64,000 nucleotides of DNA from Bernardetia sp963719525 (GTDB lineage Bacteria > Bacteroidota > Bacteroidia > Cytophagales > Bernardetiaceae), in assembly GCA_963719525.1 (NCBI GenBank), contig CAVRCG010000004.1, forward strand, positions 2,480,001 through 2,544,000, in the 5' to 3' direction. Shown piece by piece: positions 16,497-25,504 of this stretch. The notes under the pieces are model-generated. The model ran no database searches and was not told the origin of the DNA. It saw only the letters and a list, made by a program, of their open reading frames with translations. Numbering within the stretch: position 1 is the stretch's first letter; every line of letters begins with the position of its first letter. The translations under genes and the position numbers were made by a program.

Positions 16497-16554
16497 AAGC
16501 TATCTTTGTCAGTCCGACAAAATAGAGTTTTTTGATTAAAGAGAATAATTATTT

Positions 16555-16962
16555 ATGAAGAAAAAAGTATCAGATAATCCATATTATAGCTTAGAAGTAG
16601 ATTATTCAAAGAATAGAGTTTATCTAACCATACTCAAAAAATGGAGAGAGGAAGAGGATTTTTCTAGTTTTATTGAGGAATGGCAGGAAGTAATTAGCAA
16701 AATTACGATTGATTTTACGCTTATTTGTGATTTTCGTCTGATGCCTGTTTTGTCTGTTCAAATGGTTGAACTTTTTGAGGGAATGCAAGAATATGTAACT
16801 AGAAATGGTCTTTGTCATTTAGCAGAAATTGGAGCAGAAGACGACATTCCAAACCTTCAATTAGCACGCATTTCCGAACGCTCAAAAGTTCCTATGAAAA
16901 GATTCAAGACATTCAAACTAGCTGATAGATATTTGGATAGATTTTTAAAAGGATGTGGGTAA
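16555..16962 (+). CDS. Member 4 of the ~135-aa paralogue family
   Basis: A 135-aa intact copy: YYSLEVDYSKNRVYLTILKKW, DFTLICDFRLMPVLSVQ, VTRNGLCHLAEIGAEDDIPN, LQLARISERSKVPMKRF and ADRYLDRFLKGCG. It is the most diverged of the tandem members, with Cys residues at the D-x-R strand and near the C-terminus. The region around it (16963-17101) contains no further copy, so it ends the cluster. Confidence 0.75.
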   Translation: MKKKVSDNPYYSLEVDYSKNRVYLTILKKWREEEDFSSFIEEWQEVISKITIDFTLICDFRLMPVLSVQMVELFEGMQEYVTRNGLCHLAEIGAEDDIPNLQLARISERSKVPMKRFKTFKLADRYLDRFLKGCG

Positions 16963-17101
16963 AACAAATATAGAAGTTAGATTTTAACTATTCTTAGTGT
17001 AGCACTTTTATTCTATTCTATTCTTAGTTTTGTAATTTTGTAAAAAATTTACTTCTGCTTGTTTGCTTGATTTTACTAATTCCTGTACTACTTAATTATT
17101 T

Positions 17102-19060
17102 ATGTTAAAGAATTATCGCATTTTTTTTTGGTTGCGTCTTTGGATATTTTGGTTATTTTACTTCACGCTGCATCGTATAGTTTTCTTTTTTTATAATAAA
17201 TCTGTTTTTGATCAATATTCCGTTTCGGAGCAACTGCAAGGGTTTTGGGAAGCTATTCATTTAGATTTTTCTACAGCAGGTTATTTAATTACTATTCCAA
17301 CTTTATTATTAATTTTTTATATTTTTTCTGTAAAATTTATTGATAAGCTCAATTACTTACTAATTGCACTAATAGGAATAATTAGTGTTTCAGATACATT
17401 ACTTTATCACGAATGGGGATACAAATTGAATGCGTATGCACTTTCATTTTTGTTTTATCCTGCTCAAATGATGGCTTCTGTTACTATTTATCAGTTGTTT
17501 TTAGCTACAGTTTTGGAAATTAGTTTAATTGGTTTTGGTATTTTTTTATACCGCTTTGTTACAAGAATTGGAATAAAGAAGGAAAATAAATATCAATTTG
17601 AGAAATTTGATTTTAAGAAGAATAAGTTTTATCCCCTATTGTATGGAATAATCAGTCTTTTTGTGGCTGCTCTTACTTTTTTGGCAATTCGTGGAAATAC
17701 AGGACTTGCACCCATCAATCAAAGCGCATCATATTATTCTATACATGCACCTCTCAATCATTTGGCAACGAATACTTCTTGGAACTTGTTGTTTTCAGTT
17801 TTGAAAGCAAACAATGCCAGTCAGCAAGGAGGTACTAATTATTTTGACGATAAAACAGTTCAGCAGAATTTAAGAAAGATTTATAAATCCAATCCAGCAG
17901 AACACCAAAAGATACTTACTACTAAGCGTCCGAACATAATTTTGGTAATTTTGGAAAGTTATACGTCTGATGTAGTAGAAACACTAGGAGGTGAGAAAGG
18001 AATTGCTCCTCATTTTTCTCAACTAACAAGAGAAGGTTTATTATTTGATAATATTTATTCTACTGCCGACCGAACTGACAAAGGACTTGTAGGAATATTA
18101 AGTGGTTATCCTACTCAAACGCATTCTTCTATCATAAAAGAACCACAAAAGTTTGAAAAACTTCCTGCTCTGCCTTCCGTTTTCAAAGAAAAACAATATT
18201 CTACATCTGTTTATTATGGAGGGGAATCTGAATATGCAAATTTTAAAGCCTATTGGCATCAAGCAGGTTTTGATAAAATAATAGACCAAAATCAATTTGA
18301 AGAAAAAGATAAAAATTCAAAATGGGGAGCGCACGATCATATCGTTTTTGGAAAAGTAATTGAAGATTTGAATAATTTTACTAAAACAAATACTCAAAAA
18401 ATTCCTTTTTTTACAACGGTCTTGACATTAAGTTGTCATGAGCCTTTCGAAACGCCTATCGAAACGCCTTATGATCAAGCTGCTCAAGGAATAAGCATAA
18501 CAGAAACTGACAAAGGTAATCAAGAAGCAAATCAATTTAGAAAAGCTGCCTATTATGCCGATTGGAGTGTAAATAAATTTATGACAGAAGCCAAAAAACA
18601 GACTTGGTACAACGAAACACTATTTATTTTTGTAGCTGACCACGGACATCGTTTGCCAAAATTATATAAAGACACACACCAAACTGAAAAATATAGAATT
18701 CCTTTATTGTTTTATGGAAATGTAATTTCAAAAGAATTTTTACAAGACAACAATAATACAGTAACTCAAATTGGTTCGCATACAGATATTGCAACTACTC
18801 TTTTAGAACAATTAGAGATAAAAAACTCTCAATTTGAATGGGGAAAAGATTTACTGAATCCATCTTCAAAACAGTTTGCTTTTTATTGTTACGATGAAGG
18901 AATGACTTGGATTGTTCCTAATGGCTCCCTACGCTATACAGAAATTACAAAAGATGTACAAGTCAAAACAGAAAAAGTAAGTAAAGAATTAATTTTGAAT
19001 GAATTGCCGTTTGCAAAAAGTTATCTTCAAGCACTTCTGGAAGATTATGCAAAAAAGTAG
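17102..19060 (+). CDS. LtaS-like sulfatase/phosphatidylglycerol transferase family protein
   Basis: A 652-aa protein with five N-terminal transmembrane helices (about 1-200) and a C-terminal extracytoplasmic sulfatase-fold domain (about 275-600). Domain landmarks are RPNIILVILESYTSDVVE (metal-binding glutamate), TADRTDKGLVGILSGYPT with the candidate nucleophile threonine, YYGGESEYANFKAYW, LSCHEPFETP and FIFVADHGHRLP. This layout is that of lipoteichoic-acid-synthase-like enzymes. In Bacteroidota such proteins usually act on phospholipid headgroups to modify surface glycans or lipids; the exact acceptor is not known. It stands alone. Confidence 0.85.
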   Translation: MLKNYRIFFWLRLWIFWLFYFTLHRIVFFFYNKSVFDQYSVSEQLQGFWEAIHLDFSTAGYLITIPTLLLIFYIFSVKFIDKLNYLLIALIGIISVSDTLLYHEWGYKLNAYALSFLFYPAQMMASVTIYQLFLATVLEISLIGFGIFLYRFVTRIGIKKENKYQFEKFDFKKNKFYPLLYGIISLFVAALTFLAIRGNTGLAPINQSASYYSIHAPLNHLATNTSWNLLFSVLKANNASQQGGTNYFDDKTVQQNLRKIYKSNPAEHQKILTTKRPNIILVILESYTSDVVETLGGEKGIAPHFSQLTREGLLFDNIYSTADRTDKGLVGILSGYPTQTHSSIIKEPQKFEKLPALPSVFKEKQYSTSVYYGGESEYANFKAYWHQAGFDKIIDQNQFEEKDKNSKWGAHDHIVFGKVIEDLNNFTKTNTQKIPFFTTVLTLSCHEPFETPIETPYDQAAQGISITETDKGNQEANQFRKAAYYADWSVNKFMTEAKKQTWYNETLFIFVADHGHRLPKLYKDTHQTEKYRIPLLFYGNVISKEFLQDNNNTVTQIGSHTDIATTLLEQLEIKNSQFEWGKDLLNPSSKQFAFYCYDEGMTWIVPNGSLRYTEITKDVQVKTEKVSKELILNELPFAKSYLQALLEDYAKK

Positions 19061-19186
19061 GTGCTAGTTACCAGTAAGTAGCAAACAGTTAATTTCAATG
19101 AGTTTGATTTTTCGTTTCCTATTCTCCATTTCCTAATCTCCCTTCCCTAATCATTAAAAAAAACAAAAAATCTCTCAAAAAATCTG

Positions 19187-19194
19187 TACCTTTG
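19187..19194 (+). promoter_or_regulatory. Candidate -7 box just before uridine kinase
   Basis: TACCTTTG fits TAnnTTTG and lies only 6 bases before the ATG at 19201. If used, the transcript would be leaderless or nearly so, which is common in Bacteroidota. Confidence 0.5.
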
Positions 19195-19200
19195 CAAGCT

Positions 19201-19869
19201 ATGAAGAAACCTTACTTAGTTGGTATTACAGGAGGAAGTGGTTCTGGCAAAACCTACTTTTTGAATCGTTTATTGAAGAGCATAAATCCAGATGATGTAT
19301 GCCTGATTTCGCAAGATAATTATTATCGACCTAGAGAAGAACAACCTATAGATGAAAATGGAGTGTCTAATTTTGATACACCAGAATCTATTGACCATCA
19401 GCAATTTAGTAAAGATATTGAAGACCTTTGCGCTGGTAAAATGGTCTATAAAGAAGAATATACATTCAATAATCCGAACGTAATTCCGAAGCAATTGGTA
19501 TTCGAACCAAAGCCGATTATTATTGTAGAAGGTCTTTTCGTATTTTATCACAAGACAATTTCTGATTTATTAGATTTGAAATTGTTTGTGGAAGCAACCG
19601 ATCCAGTTAAGATAAAAAGGCGAATCATGAGAGATAATAAAGAGCGTGGTTATGATTTGGAAGACGTTCTTTATAGGTATGTAATGCACGTTTCGCCAGC
19701 TTATGAGCGTTATGTTCGTCCTTACAAAGAAAATACTGATATTATTGTTCCTAATAATCATTCTTGCGATATTGCACTTGAAGTAGTGATTAATCATTTG
19801 AAAAAGAAACTACATCTTCTTCCCCTACCCTCTACTCCTAAAACAAAGGCTCAACCTACAGATAAATAA
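19201..19869 (+). CDS. udk: Uridine kinase
   Basis: A 222-aa P-loop kinase (from ATG 19201; an in-frame TTG nine bases upstream lies inside the promoter box). GITGGSGSGKT (8-18) is the Walker A. SQDNYYRPREEQP carries the DxYY substrate motif, NFDTPESIDHQQF follows, and IIVEGLFVFYH and RRIMRDNKERGYDLEDVL supply the lid and LID arginines typical of uridine-cytidine kinases. It phosphorylates uridine and cytidine to monophosphates in pyrimidine salvage. The last 25 residues are a low-complexity tail. A KtrA/TrkA-type gene follows 39 bases on. Confidence 0.9.
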   Translation: MKKPYLVGITGGSGSGKTYFLNRLLKSINPDDVCLISQDNYYRPREEQPIDENGVSNFDTPESIDHQQFSKDIEDLCAGKMVYKEEYTFNNPNVIPKQLVFEPKPIIIVEGLFVFYHKTISDLLDLKLFVEATDPVKIKRRIMRDNKERGYDLEDVLYRYVMHVSPAYERYVRPYKENTDIIVPNNHSCDIALEVVINHLKKKLHLLPLPSTPKTKAQPTDK

Positions 19870-19908
19870 AAAGTACGTAATAAGTAATTCTAAAATCAAA
19901 TAAATCAA

Positions 19909-20602
19909 ATGGCAGACAAATTTGCAGTTATCGGACTAGGACATTTTGGCTATGCAGTAGCACGAAATTTAGCAGCAAGAGGTGCAGAAGTACTTGCCAT
20001 AGATAGAGATATCGAAAAGAGTAGAATCCATAAAAGATGATGTCGCTTATGCTGTTGCGCTTGATGCGACAGATATAAAAGCTCTTAGCTCGCAAAATGT
20101 AGCTGATATGGATGCCGTTTTGGTAGCTATTGGAGAAAATATTGAAGGACTTTTACTTACAACCGTTCAGCTTCTAGAGCTAGGTGTAAAGCGAATTATT
20201 GCTCGTGCAATGGCAGACCAACAGCGTTTGATTTTGGAAAAATTAGGTGTAAAAGAAATCCTTTCGCCAGAAGATGAAGTTGGAAAGTTAGTTGCCGAAA
20301 AGTTGCTAAACCCTAATATGAAGGCATTTTTGCCACTTCCAGATAATTTTTCAATTGTCGAAATTCAAGCTCCCAGAAGAATTGTAAACAAAAAAATAGG
20401 ACAAGTTCGTTTTACAGATAATTATGCACTTGATTTAATAACTATAAAAAGAGTTTATGAAGAATACCACGAAGGGCGCAAACTTTTTGCCGAACACTTA
20501 ATTAACAGACCAACAAACGACATTGCCATCGAACAATCTGATGTACTTATCGTTTTGGGTAAATCAAACGACGTAGAGAAATTTGTAGAACTAAACCGTT
20601 GA
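19909..20602 (+). pseudogene. KtrA/TrkA-type potassium-channel regulator, frameshifted
   Basis: Translation from ATG 19909 gives MADKFAVIGLGHFGYAVARN and LAARGAEVLAIDRDIEK, the Rossmann NAD-binding start of a KtrA/TrkA subunit. It then breaks to a stop at 20038-20040. Removing one base near 20020 restores VESIKDDVAYAVALDATD and the rest of the gene, through MDAVLVAIGENIEGLLLTTV to the RCK_C region (PAPRRIVNKKIGQVRF-like, about 110-190). So this is one gene with a +1 frameshift, either decay or a sequence error. No KtrB-type membrane partner is next to it. In intact form it gates potassium uptake by binding nucleotides. Confidence 0.8.
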
Positions 20603-20698
20603 TCAGTTACCAGTAAGTAGTAACCAGTAATCAGTTAATTTCAAATGCAGTTTCATGTGTATTTACCAATTTCTATTTCCTAATCTCTAATTCCTACA

Positions 20699-21238
20699 AT
20701 GAAATTATTCTTTCCTCTCCTTATTCTTCTCATTTTACTACAAAGTTGCGATGCTTTTACAGACAAAAGAGCTGTTTCGAAAGAAGAGTTTTATGAATTA
20801 AAAGACAACGTAACTATTACAAAAGTGACAGAAGGACAAATATTAGAAAATGCTACTCCAAAGGCGCAAAATATTTACAAAAAGATTAAAAATAAAAAAG
20901 AAGTAGTAATTGAATTTTTAGAATCGAATAATGATAATCAAAACAAACTTTATCAGCTTTTAGAGTTGGATAGCTCAGAGATAGAAATTATCGAAGAAAT
21001 AAGTTTTTATAAAGATGCTTCTAAGATAAATTACGACGAAGAAAAACAGATTTTTGAAGCCTATCAAAATATAGAAGACACAACATTCTACCAAGAAAAT
21101 CTACAACTTCTTCATGGAAAAGAAAAAATACTTTATAATTACCCAAGTTTTAATTCTACAGAAAATAAGTTTGAAGGAATTTGGAGCATTCTCTTGAGTC
21201 AAAAAGCAGTTATTCGCTCTTTAAAAAAGAAAAAGTAA
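20699..21238 (+). CDS. Hypothetical lipoprotein
   Basis: A 179-aa protein with a lipoprotein signal: MKLFFPLLILLILLQSCDAF, with LQSC as lipobox and Cys17 as the acylated residue. The mature part is highly charged and mostly helical (KAQNIYKKIKNKKEVVIEF, SSEIEIIEEISFYKDASK). I do not recognise the family. It precedes ribBA by about 150 bases with a strong hairpin in between, so it is probably its own transcript. Confidence 0.7.
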   Translation: MKLFFPLLILLILLQSCDAFTDKRAVSKEEFYELKDNVTITKVTEGQILENATPKAQNIYKKIKNKKEVVIEFLESNNDNQNKLYQLLELDSSEIEIIEEISFYKDASKINYDEEKQIFEAYQNIEDTTFYQENLQLLHGKEKILYNYPSFNSTENKFEGIWSILLSQKAVIRSLKKKK

Positions 21239-21275
21239 AAAGCAATTTTCAACTGTTTGAAAAAACACAATGTTA

Positions 21276-21319
21276 TTTTTCCATAGCACAGGGTTTGCAA
21301 ACCCTGTGCTATGGAAAAA
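21276..21319. repeat. Perfect palindromic hairpin, dispersed-repeat type
   Basis: CCATAGCACAGGGTTTG and its exact inverse CAAACCCTGTGCTATGG meet at 21297/21298, a 34-base perfect palindrome, extended by TTTTT/AAAAA to 44. It is the hairpin part of the repeat found at 2330 and 3647. Here it lies between the lipoprotein gene and ribBA and may act as a terminator. Confidence 0.65.
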
Positions 21320-21385
21320 TGTTATTCTTAAATGATTTGAATAAGAATCATTTTATCCCTCACAATAATTTTGACAAACTCTGCT

Positions 21386-22630
21386 ATGAAAACAAATAAT
21401 TCAGACCTAAAAAATTTAGATATAAAACTAGACACTATCGAAGAAGCAATTGCTGATATGAAAGCTGGCAAATTCGTAATCGTAGTAGATGATGAAGATA
21501 GAGAAAACGAAGGCGATTTTATTTGTGCAGCCGAATGTATCACACCTGAAATGGTAAATTTTGTACTAAAAGAAGCTCGTGGAGTGCTTTGTATGGCACT
21601 TACGCAAGAACGCTGTGATGAGCTTGGAATTAATTTGATGGTAGGAAAAAATACTGATCCAAAACAAACTGCTTTTACAGTTACCGTTGATTTACTAGGA
21701 CATGGTTGTACGACAGGCGTTTCAACACACGATAGAGCTGCAACTATAAAAGCCATTACAAATCCGAATATGAAACCTGAAGACTTTGGACGACCGGGGC
21801 ATATTAATCCACTTAAAGCTAGAGAAGGTGGTGTTTTACGTCGTGCAGGACATACAGAAGCTGCCGTCAATTTATCAAAACTAGCAGGTTTTCAGCCGAT
21901 TGGTGTTTTGATAGAAGTAATGGACGATGATGGTTCAATGGCTAGATTGCCAAAACTTAGAGAAGTAGCAGATAAATTTGATATGAAACTTATCACTATC
22001 AAAGATTTGATCCAGTACCGACTTACTCATGATACACTCATAAACAAAGAGGTTGAAGTAAAAATGCCTACCAAATGGGGAGATTTTCAACTTCACGCCT
22101 ACACACAATTAGATACAGGAGATAATCATTTGGCACTTGTAAAAGGAGATTGGGAAAAAGACGAGGCTGTTTTGGTTCGTGTTCATTCGTCTTGTGTAAC
22201 GGGTGATATTTTGGGTTCGTTGCGTTGTGATTGTGGCGATCAGCTTCAACAAGCGATGAGTTTTGTAGAACAGGAAGGGAAAGGAGTTGTTTTGTATATG
22301 AATCAAGAAGGAAGAGGAATTGGACTTATAAACAAACTCAAAGCTTACAAATTGCAGGAAGAAGGCTACGATACCGTAGAAGCGAACGAAAAACTAGGTT
22401 TCAAAATGGACGCTAGAGATTACGGAGTAGGAGCGCAAATTTTGAGAGATTTGGGAGTAAGTAAAATTAAACTTATTTCAAATAATCCTAAAAAACGTGT
22501 TGGTCTTATCGGTTATGGTTTGGAAATAGTGGATAATGTAGCCATTGAAATAAAATCAAATCCTCATAATGAAAAGTATCTTACTACGAAAAGAGATAAG
22601 TTAGGACATGAGATTTTGAAGGGGAAGTAA
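21386..22630 (+). CDS. ribBA: Bifunctional DHBP synthase/GTP cyclohydrolase II
   Basis: A 414-aa fusion from ATG 21386 (MKTNNSDLKNLDIKLD). The N-terminal half is 3,4-dihydroxy-2-butanone-4-phosphate synthase: IVVDDEDRENEGDFI and the RAGHTEAAVNLSKLAG block. The C-terminal half is GTP cyclohydrolase II: RVHSSCVTGDILGSLRCDCG supplies the three zinc cysteines, and LYMNQEGRGIGL the catalytic loop. The two reactions feed the two branches of riboflavin synthesis. No FMN riboswitch was seen in the short upstream region. A 15-bp-stem hairpin follows, between this gene and convergent argS. Confidence 0.95.
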   Translation: MKTNNSDLKNLDIKLDTIEEAIADMKAGKFVIVVDDEDRENEGDFICAAECITPEMVNFVLKEARGVLCMALTQERCDELGINLMVGKNTDPKQTAFTVTVDLLGHGCTTGVSTHDRAATIKAITNPNMKPEDFGRPGHINPLKAREGGVLRRAGHTEAAVNLSKLAGFQPIGVLIEVMDDDGSMARLPKLREVADKFDMKLITIKDLIQYRLTHDTLINKEVEVKMPTKWGDFQLHAYTQLDTGDNHLALVKGDWEKDEAVLVRVHSSCVTGDILGSLRCDCGDQLQQAMSFVEQEGKGVVLYMNQEGRGIGLINKLKAYKLQEEGYDTVEANEKLGFKMDARDYGVGAQILRDLGVSKIKLISNNPKKRVGLIGYGLEIVDNVAIEIKSNPHNEKYLTTKRDKLGHEILKGK

Positions 22631-22692
22631 TTTATTTAATTATGATTTAAAAACTATTTTTCGTCCTATATAAAAGTCTATGTTTTTATTTA

Positions 22693-22727
22693 CCATCTGT
22701 TCGTAGTATCACACTACGAACAGATGG
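22693..22727. terminator. Hairpin between convergent ribBA and argS
   Basis: Arms CCATCTGTTCGTAGT (22693-22707) and ACTACGAACAGATGG (22713-22727) pair perfectly over 15 bases around a five-base loop. There is no long T-run on the plus side. Its position between two converging genes suggests a bidirectional terminator. Confidence 0.5.
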
Positions 22728-22755
22728 AATAGATGGAGTTGCATTGTTTTTATAA

Positions 22756-24556
22756 TTACATACGACTAGGCATTTCAATTCCCAAAAGTTTTCCTGCGTG
22801 TTTTAGCGTTTTGGCAGTTGCATCAGAAAGGGCTACACGTAATGACTTTTTAGCTTCGTTTTCTTCTCCAAAAATTGGAAGTTCGGCATATAATTTACTG
22901 TACTGTTTTGCCAAATCGTACATGTAATTAGCCACCGATGAAGGGGCATAATTTTGAGCAGCTTCACTCAAATAATTTGGATAATCTGAAAGCAAACGGA
23001 TTAATTCTTCTTCTGTGTTTTCTAATTCGTCTAAAGTTTCGAAAAGAAGTAGATGTGTGCGAAATGTTATTTTCGTTTGCTCTACGTAAAACAGCCGAAA
23101 TTTTGGCGTGTGTGTATTGCAAATAAACTCCACTATTTCCTTGAAAATCAATAGAATCAGCAGGGTTAAAAAGCATTTTCTTTTTAGGCTCTACTCTCAA
23201 AAGGTAATATTTCAATGCACCTAAAGCCAACATTTTATATAAATTTTCGGCTTCTTCTTCCGAAAAATCATCAATTTTTCCTACTTCTTGTGTTCTCTCT
23301 CTTGCCATCGCAACCATATCAGCAACCAGTTCATCGGCATCTACGACAGTTCCCTCTCTTGATTTCATTTTTCCGTCTGGCAATTCTACCATTCCGTAAG
23401 AAAGATGATACATTCCGTCGGCATACGAACGTCCTAATTTTTTGAGTATCAAAAACAAAACTTTAAAGTGATAATCTTGCTCATTTCCAACTACATAAAC
23501 TGATTTTTGCATCGGAAAATCTTTGTACTTCAAATCTGCTGTTCCAATATCTTGAGTCATATAAACGGAAGTTCCGTCGCCACGTAAAACAAGTTTTTCA
23601 TCTAAACCGTCTTCTGTCAAATCTATCCAAACCGAACCATCTTCTTTTTTGAAGAAAACATTTTTTTCTAATCCTTCATTAATGATGTCTTTTCCTAAAA
23701 GATAAGTATCTGATTCGTAATAAAATTTATCAAATTCTACTCCGATACTTTTATAGGTTGCATCAAATCCTTCATACACCCAGCCGTTCATTTTTTTCCA
23801 AAGGTCGGTTGTTTCTTTGTCGCCTTGTTCCCATTTTAAAAGCATTTGCTGTGCTTCCTTCAAAATTGGAGCTTCTTTTTCGGCTTTTTCTTGTGTCATT
23901 CCTTCACTTTCTCCTGCTTCAACTAACTGTTTTACTTCGTTTTTGAACAAATCATTAAACTTCACATAGTAATTTCCTACCATTTTATCGCCTTTTATTC
24001 CTAACTCTTTTGGCGTTTTTCCTTCTCCGTGTTTTTGGTAAGCAAGCATTGATTTACAGATATGGATTCCTCTATCATTTACAAGATTTACCTTCATTAC
24101 CTCACTACCATTTGCAGCCATAATTTCGGAAACCGAATACCCTAAAAAGTTATTACGAAGGTGTCCTAAGTGTAAAGGTTTGTTTGTATTTGGAGAAGAA
24201 TATTCTACCATTACTTTTTCGTCCTTTTTCTTAATGTTTTCCCAAACAGGTTTGTCATTGAGATTAGCAAGCATTTTTATCCAGACAGATTGTTCTAAGG
24301 CAAGATTTAAAAAACCTTTTACAACATTAAAATCTTTTATGATTTTTACATTTTCTTTTAAATACTCTCCTAAAAGAGTAGCTGTTTCATCTGGTCGTTT
24401 GCTCGTAATTTTTCCATACGGAAAGGTAACGAACGTATAACTGCCCTCAAATTCTTTGCGAGTTTGTTGGAAAGCAATATCTTTTAAGGGTAAAGTATGA
24501 TTGAAAAGTGATTGAAAGGCGTTTTGAATCTCTTTTTGGAGTTGTTGAACTATCAT
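22756..24556 (-). CDS. argS: Arginyl-tRNA synthetase with a frameshift
   Basis: The gene starts at ATG 24556 (MIVQQLQKEIQNAFQSLFNH). It shows class I landmarks: SSPNTNKPLHLGHLRNNF with HLGH as the HIGH motif, VNDRGIHICKSMLAY, TQDIGTADLKYKD, ELPDGKMKSREGTVV with the KMSKS-like loop, and GNSGVYLQYTHAKISAVLRR. Near 23042-23045 the frame breaks: dropping one base from an AAAA run (TTTT on the coding strand) joins TSF to ETLDELENTEEELIRLL and the remaining anticodon-binding domain, ending GIEMPSRM at 22756. The enzyme charges tRNA-Arg and is normally essential. Either the base is a sequence error or a second argS exists elsewhere. Confidence 0.85.
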
Positions 24557-24888
24557 AGGAGCAATTAAAAATTACGGATTTACGAATTTAACTTTTTGAT
24601 TACCAATAAATTAATAATTCAAAAATAATATTTTATTTGATTTACATTCTATAGCCAAATGTAAAAAAATTCTAAGAATTTTATTTTTTTGATTAATTTA
24701 CAAAGTTGCATAATTTGTAGCAAAAAAGCGAAAGAAAATATTAGTTCGCAATGACATTTTGAGTAAAAAGACAAATAAATTCAACTTTTTTCAAAACATT
24801 TTCTATAAAGAATGGTAATAAAATTGCTTTAATGTTAAATTAACGTTACATTAACTTTAATGAATTATGAATCTTAAAATAGAAAAGT
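24557..24888. other. Intergenic region without a recognisable gene
   Basis: AT-rich sequence between divergent genes. It contains a run of short TTAA-type repeats (AATGTTAAATTAACGTTACA and ATTAACTTTAATG, 24830-24863) with local dyad symmetry, which could be an operator or coincidence in such AT-rich DNA. Confidence 0.4.
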
Positions 24889-25344
24889 ATGAAATCTAAA
24901 ATTTTAAATTATGCTATAGTAAATAAATATCCTTTGTTATGCTTTATTGTAGGTGTTGTTTCTGTAGGAGTGGGAATGTCTCAAAATCTAATGAGGAAAG
25001 AAATATTGGTAATGGCTTCTGTTTTTGGAGGTCTGACTCTTCTTACGATAGCAGGAATTTATTTTACTCGTTATTATGTAGTAAAAAATATAGCCGAAAC
25101 GTTAGCAGAACAAAAACAAATACCTATTACTGTTGAGGATGCAGATATAATTTCGTTTGTATATAAAGAAAAAAAATACAAAATTAATTTGTATTCAAGT
25201 AGAGGTACTACATTTGCATTATTTTACCAAAATGAAAAATTAATATACAATAAAGCTATTACTTATAAAAATGAAAGTTTATCAAAAATACTTTATTTAT
25301 TGGATACTGATAAACCTTTATCGAAAAAAGAAACATCAATATAA
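24889..25344 (+). CDS. Hypothetical membrane protein
   Basis: A 151-aa protein with two transmembrane helices (about 15-33, LLCFIVGVVSVGVGM; 42-60, VMASVFGGLTLLTIAG) followed by a soluble C-terminal domain rich in beta-prone residues (ITVEDADIISFVYKEKKYKINLY shows the alternation). I do not recognise the family. It sits just before the CRISPR array with a clear terminator in between, and reads away from nothing else of the island, so a functional link with CRISPR is not supported. Confidence 0.65.
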   Translation: MKSKILNYAIVNKYPLLCFIVGVVSVGVGMSQNLMRKEILVMASVFGGLTLLTIAGIYFTRYYVVKNIAETLAEQKQIPITVEDADIISFVYKEKKYKINLYSSRGTTFALFYQNEKLIYNKAITYKNESLSKILYLLDTDKPLSKKETSI

Positions 25345-25390
25345 AGTAAAGAGCAAATGGCTTTAAGACAAATGTTTGTTTTACAGAACA

Positions 25391-25425
25391 AAGCTTATAC
25401 ATTCTCAAATGTATAGGCTTTTTTT
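25391..25425 (+). terminator. Rho-independent terminator
   Basis: Arms AAGCTTATACAT (25391-25402) and ATGTATAGGCTT (25409-25420) pair with one G-T, and a run of Ts follows directly. It closes the membrane-protein gene at 24889-25344 and separates it from the trailer end of the CRISPR array. Confidence 0.75.
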
Positions 25426-25504
25426 ATAATATTTGCTATATATTGCAGAGTGGAAGTTAGTTTTTAATTATTAAAATAATAATAATTGTAACATAAACCT
25501 TTTT

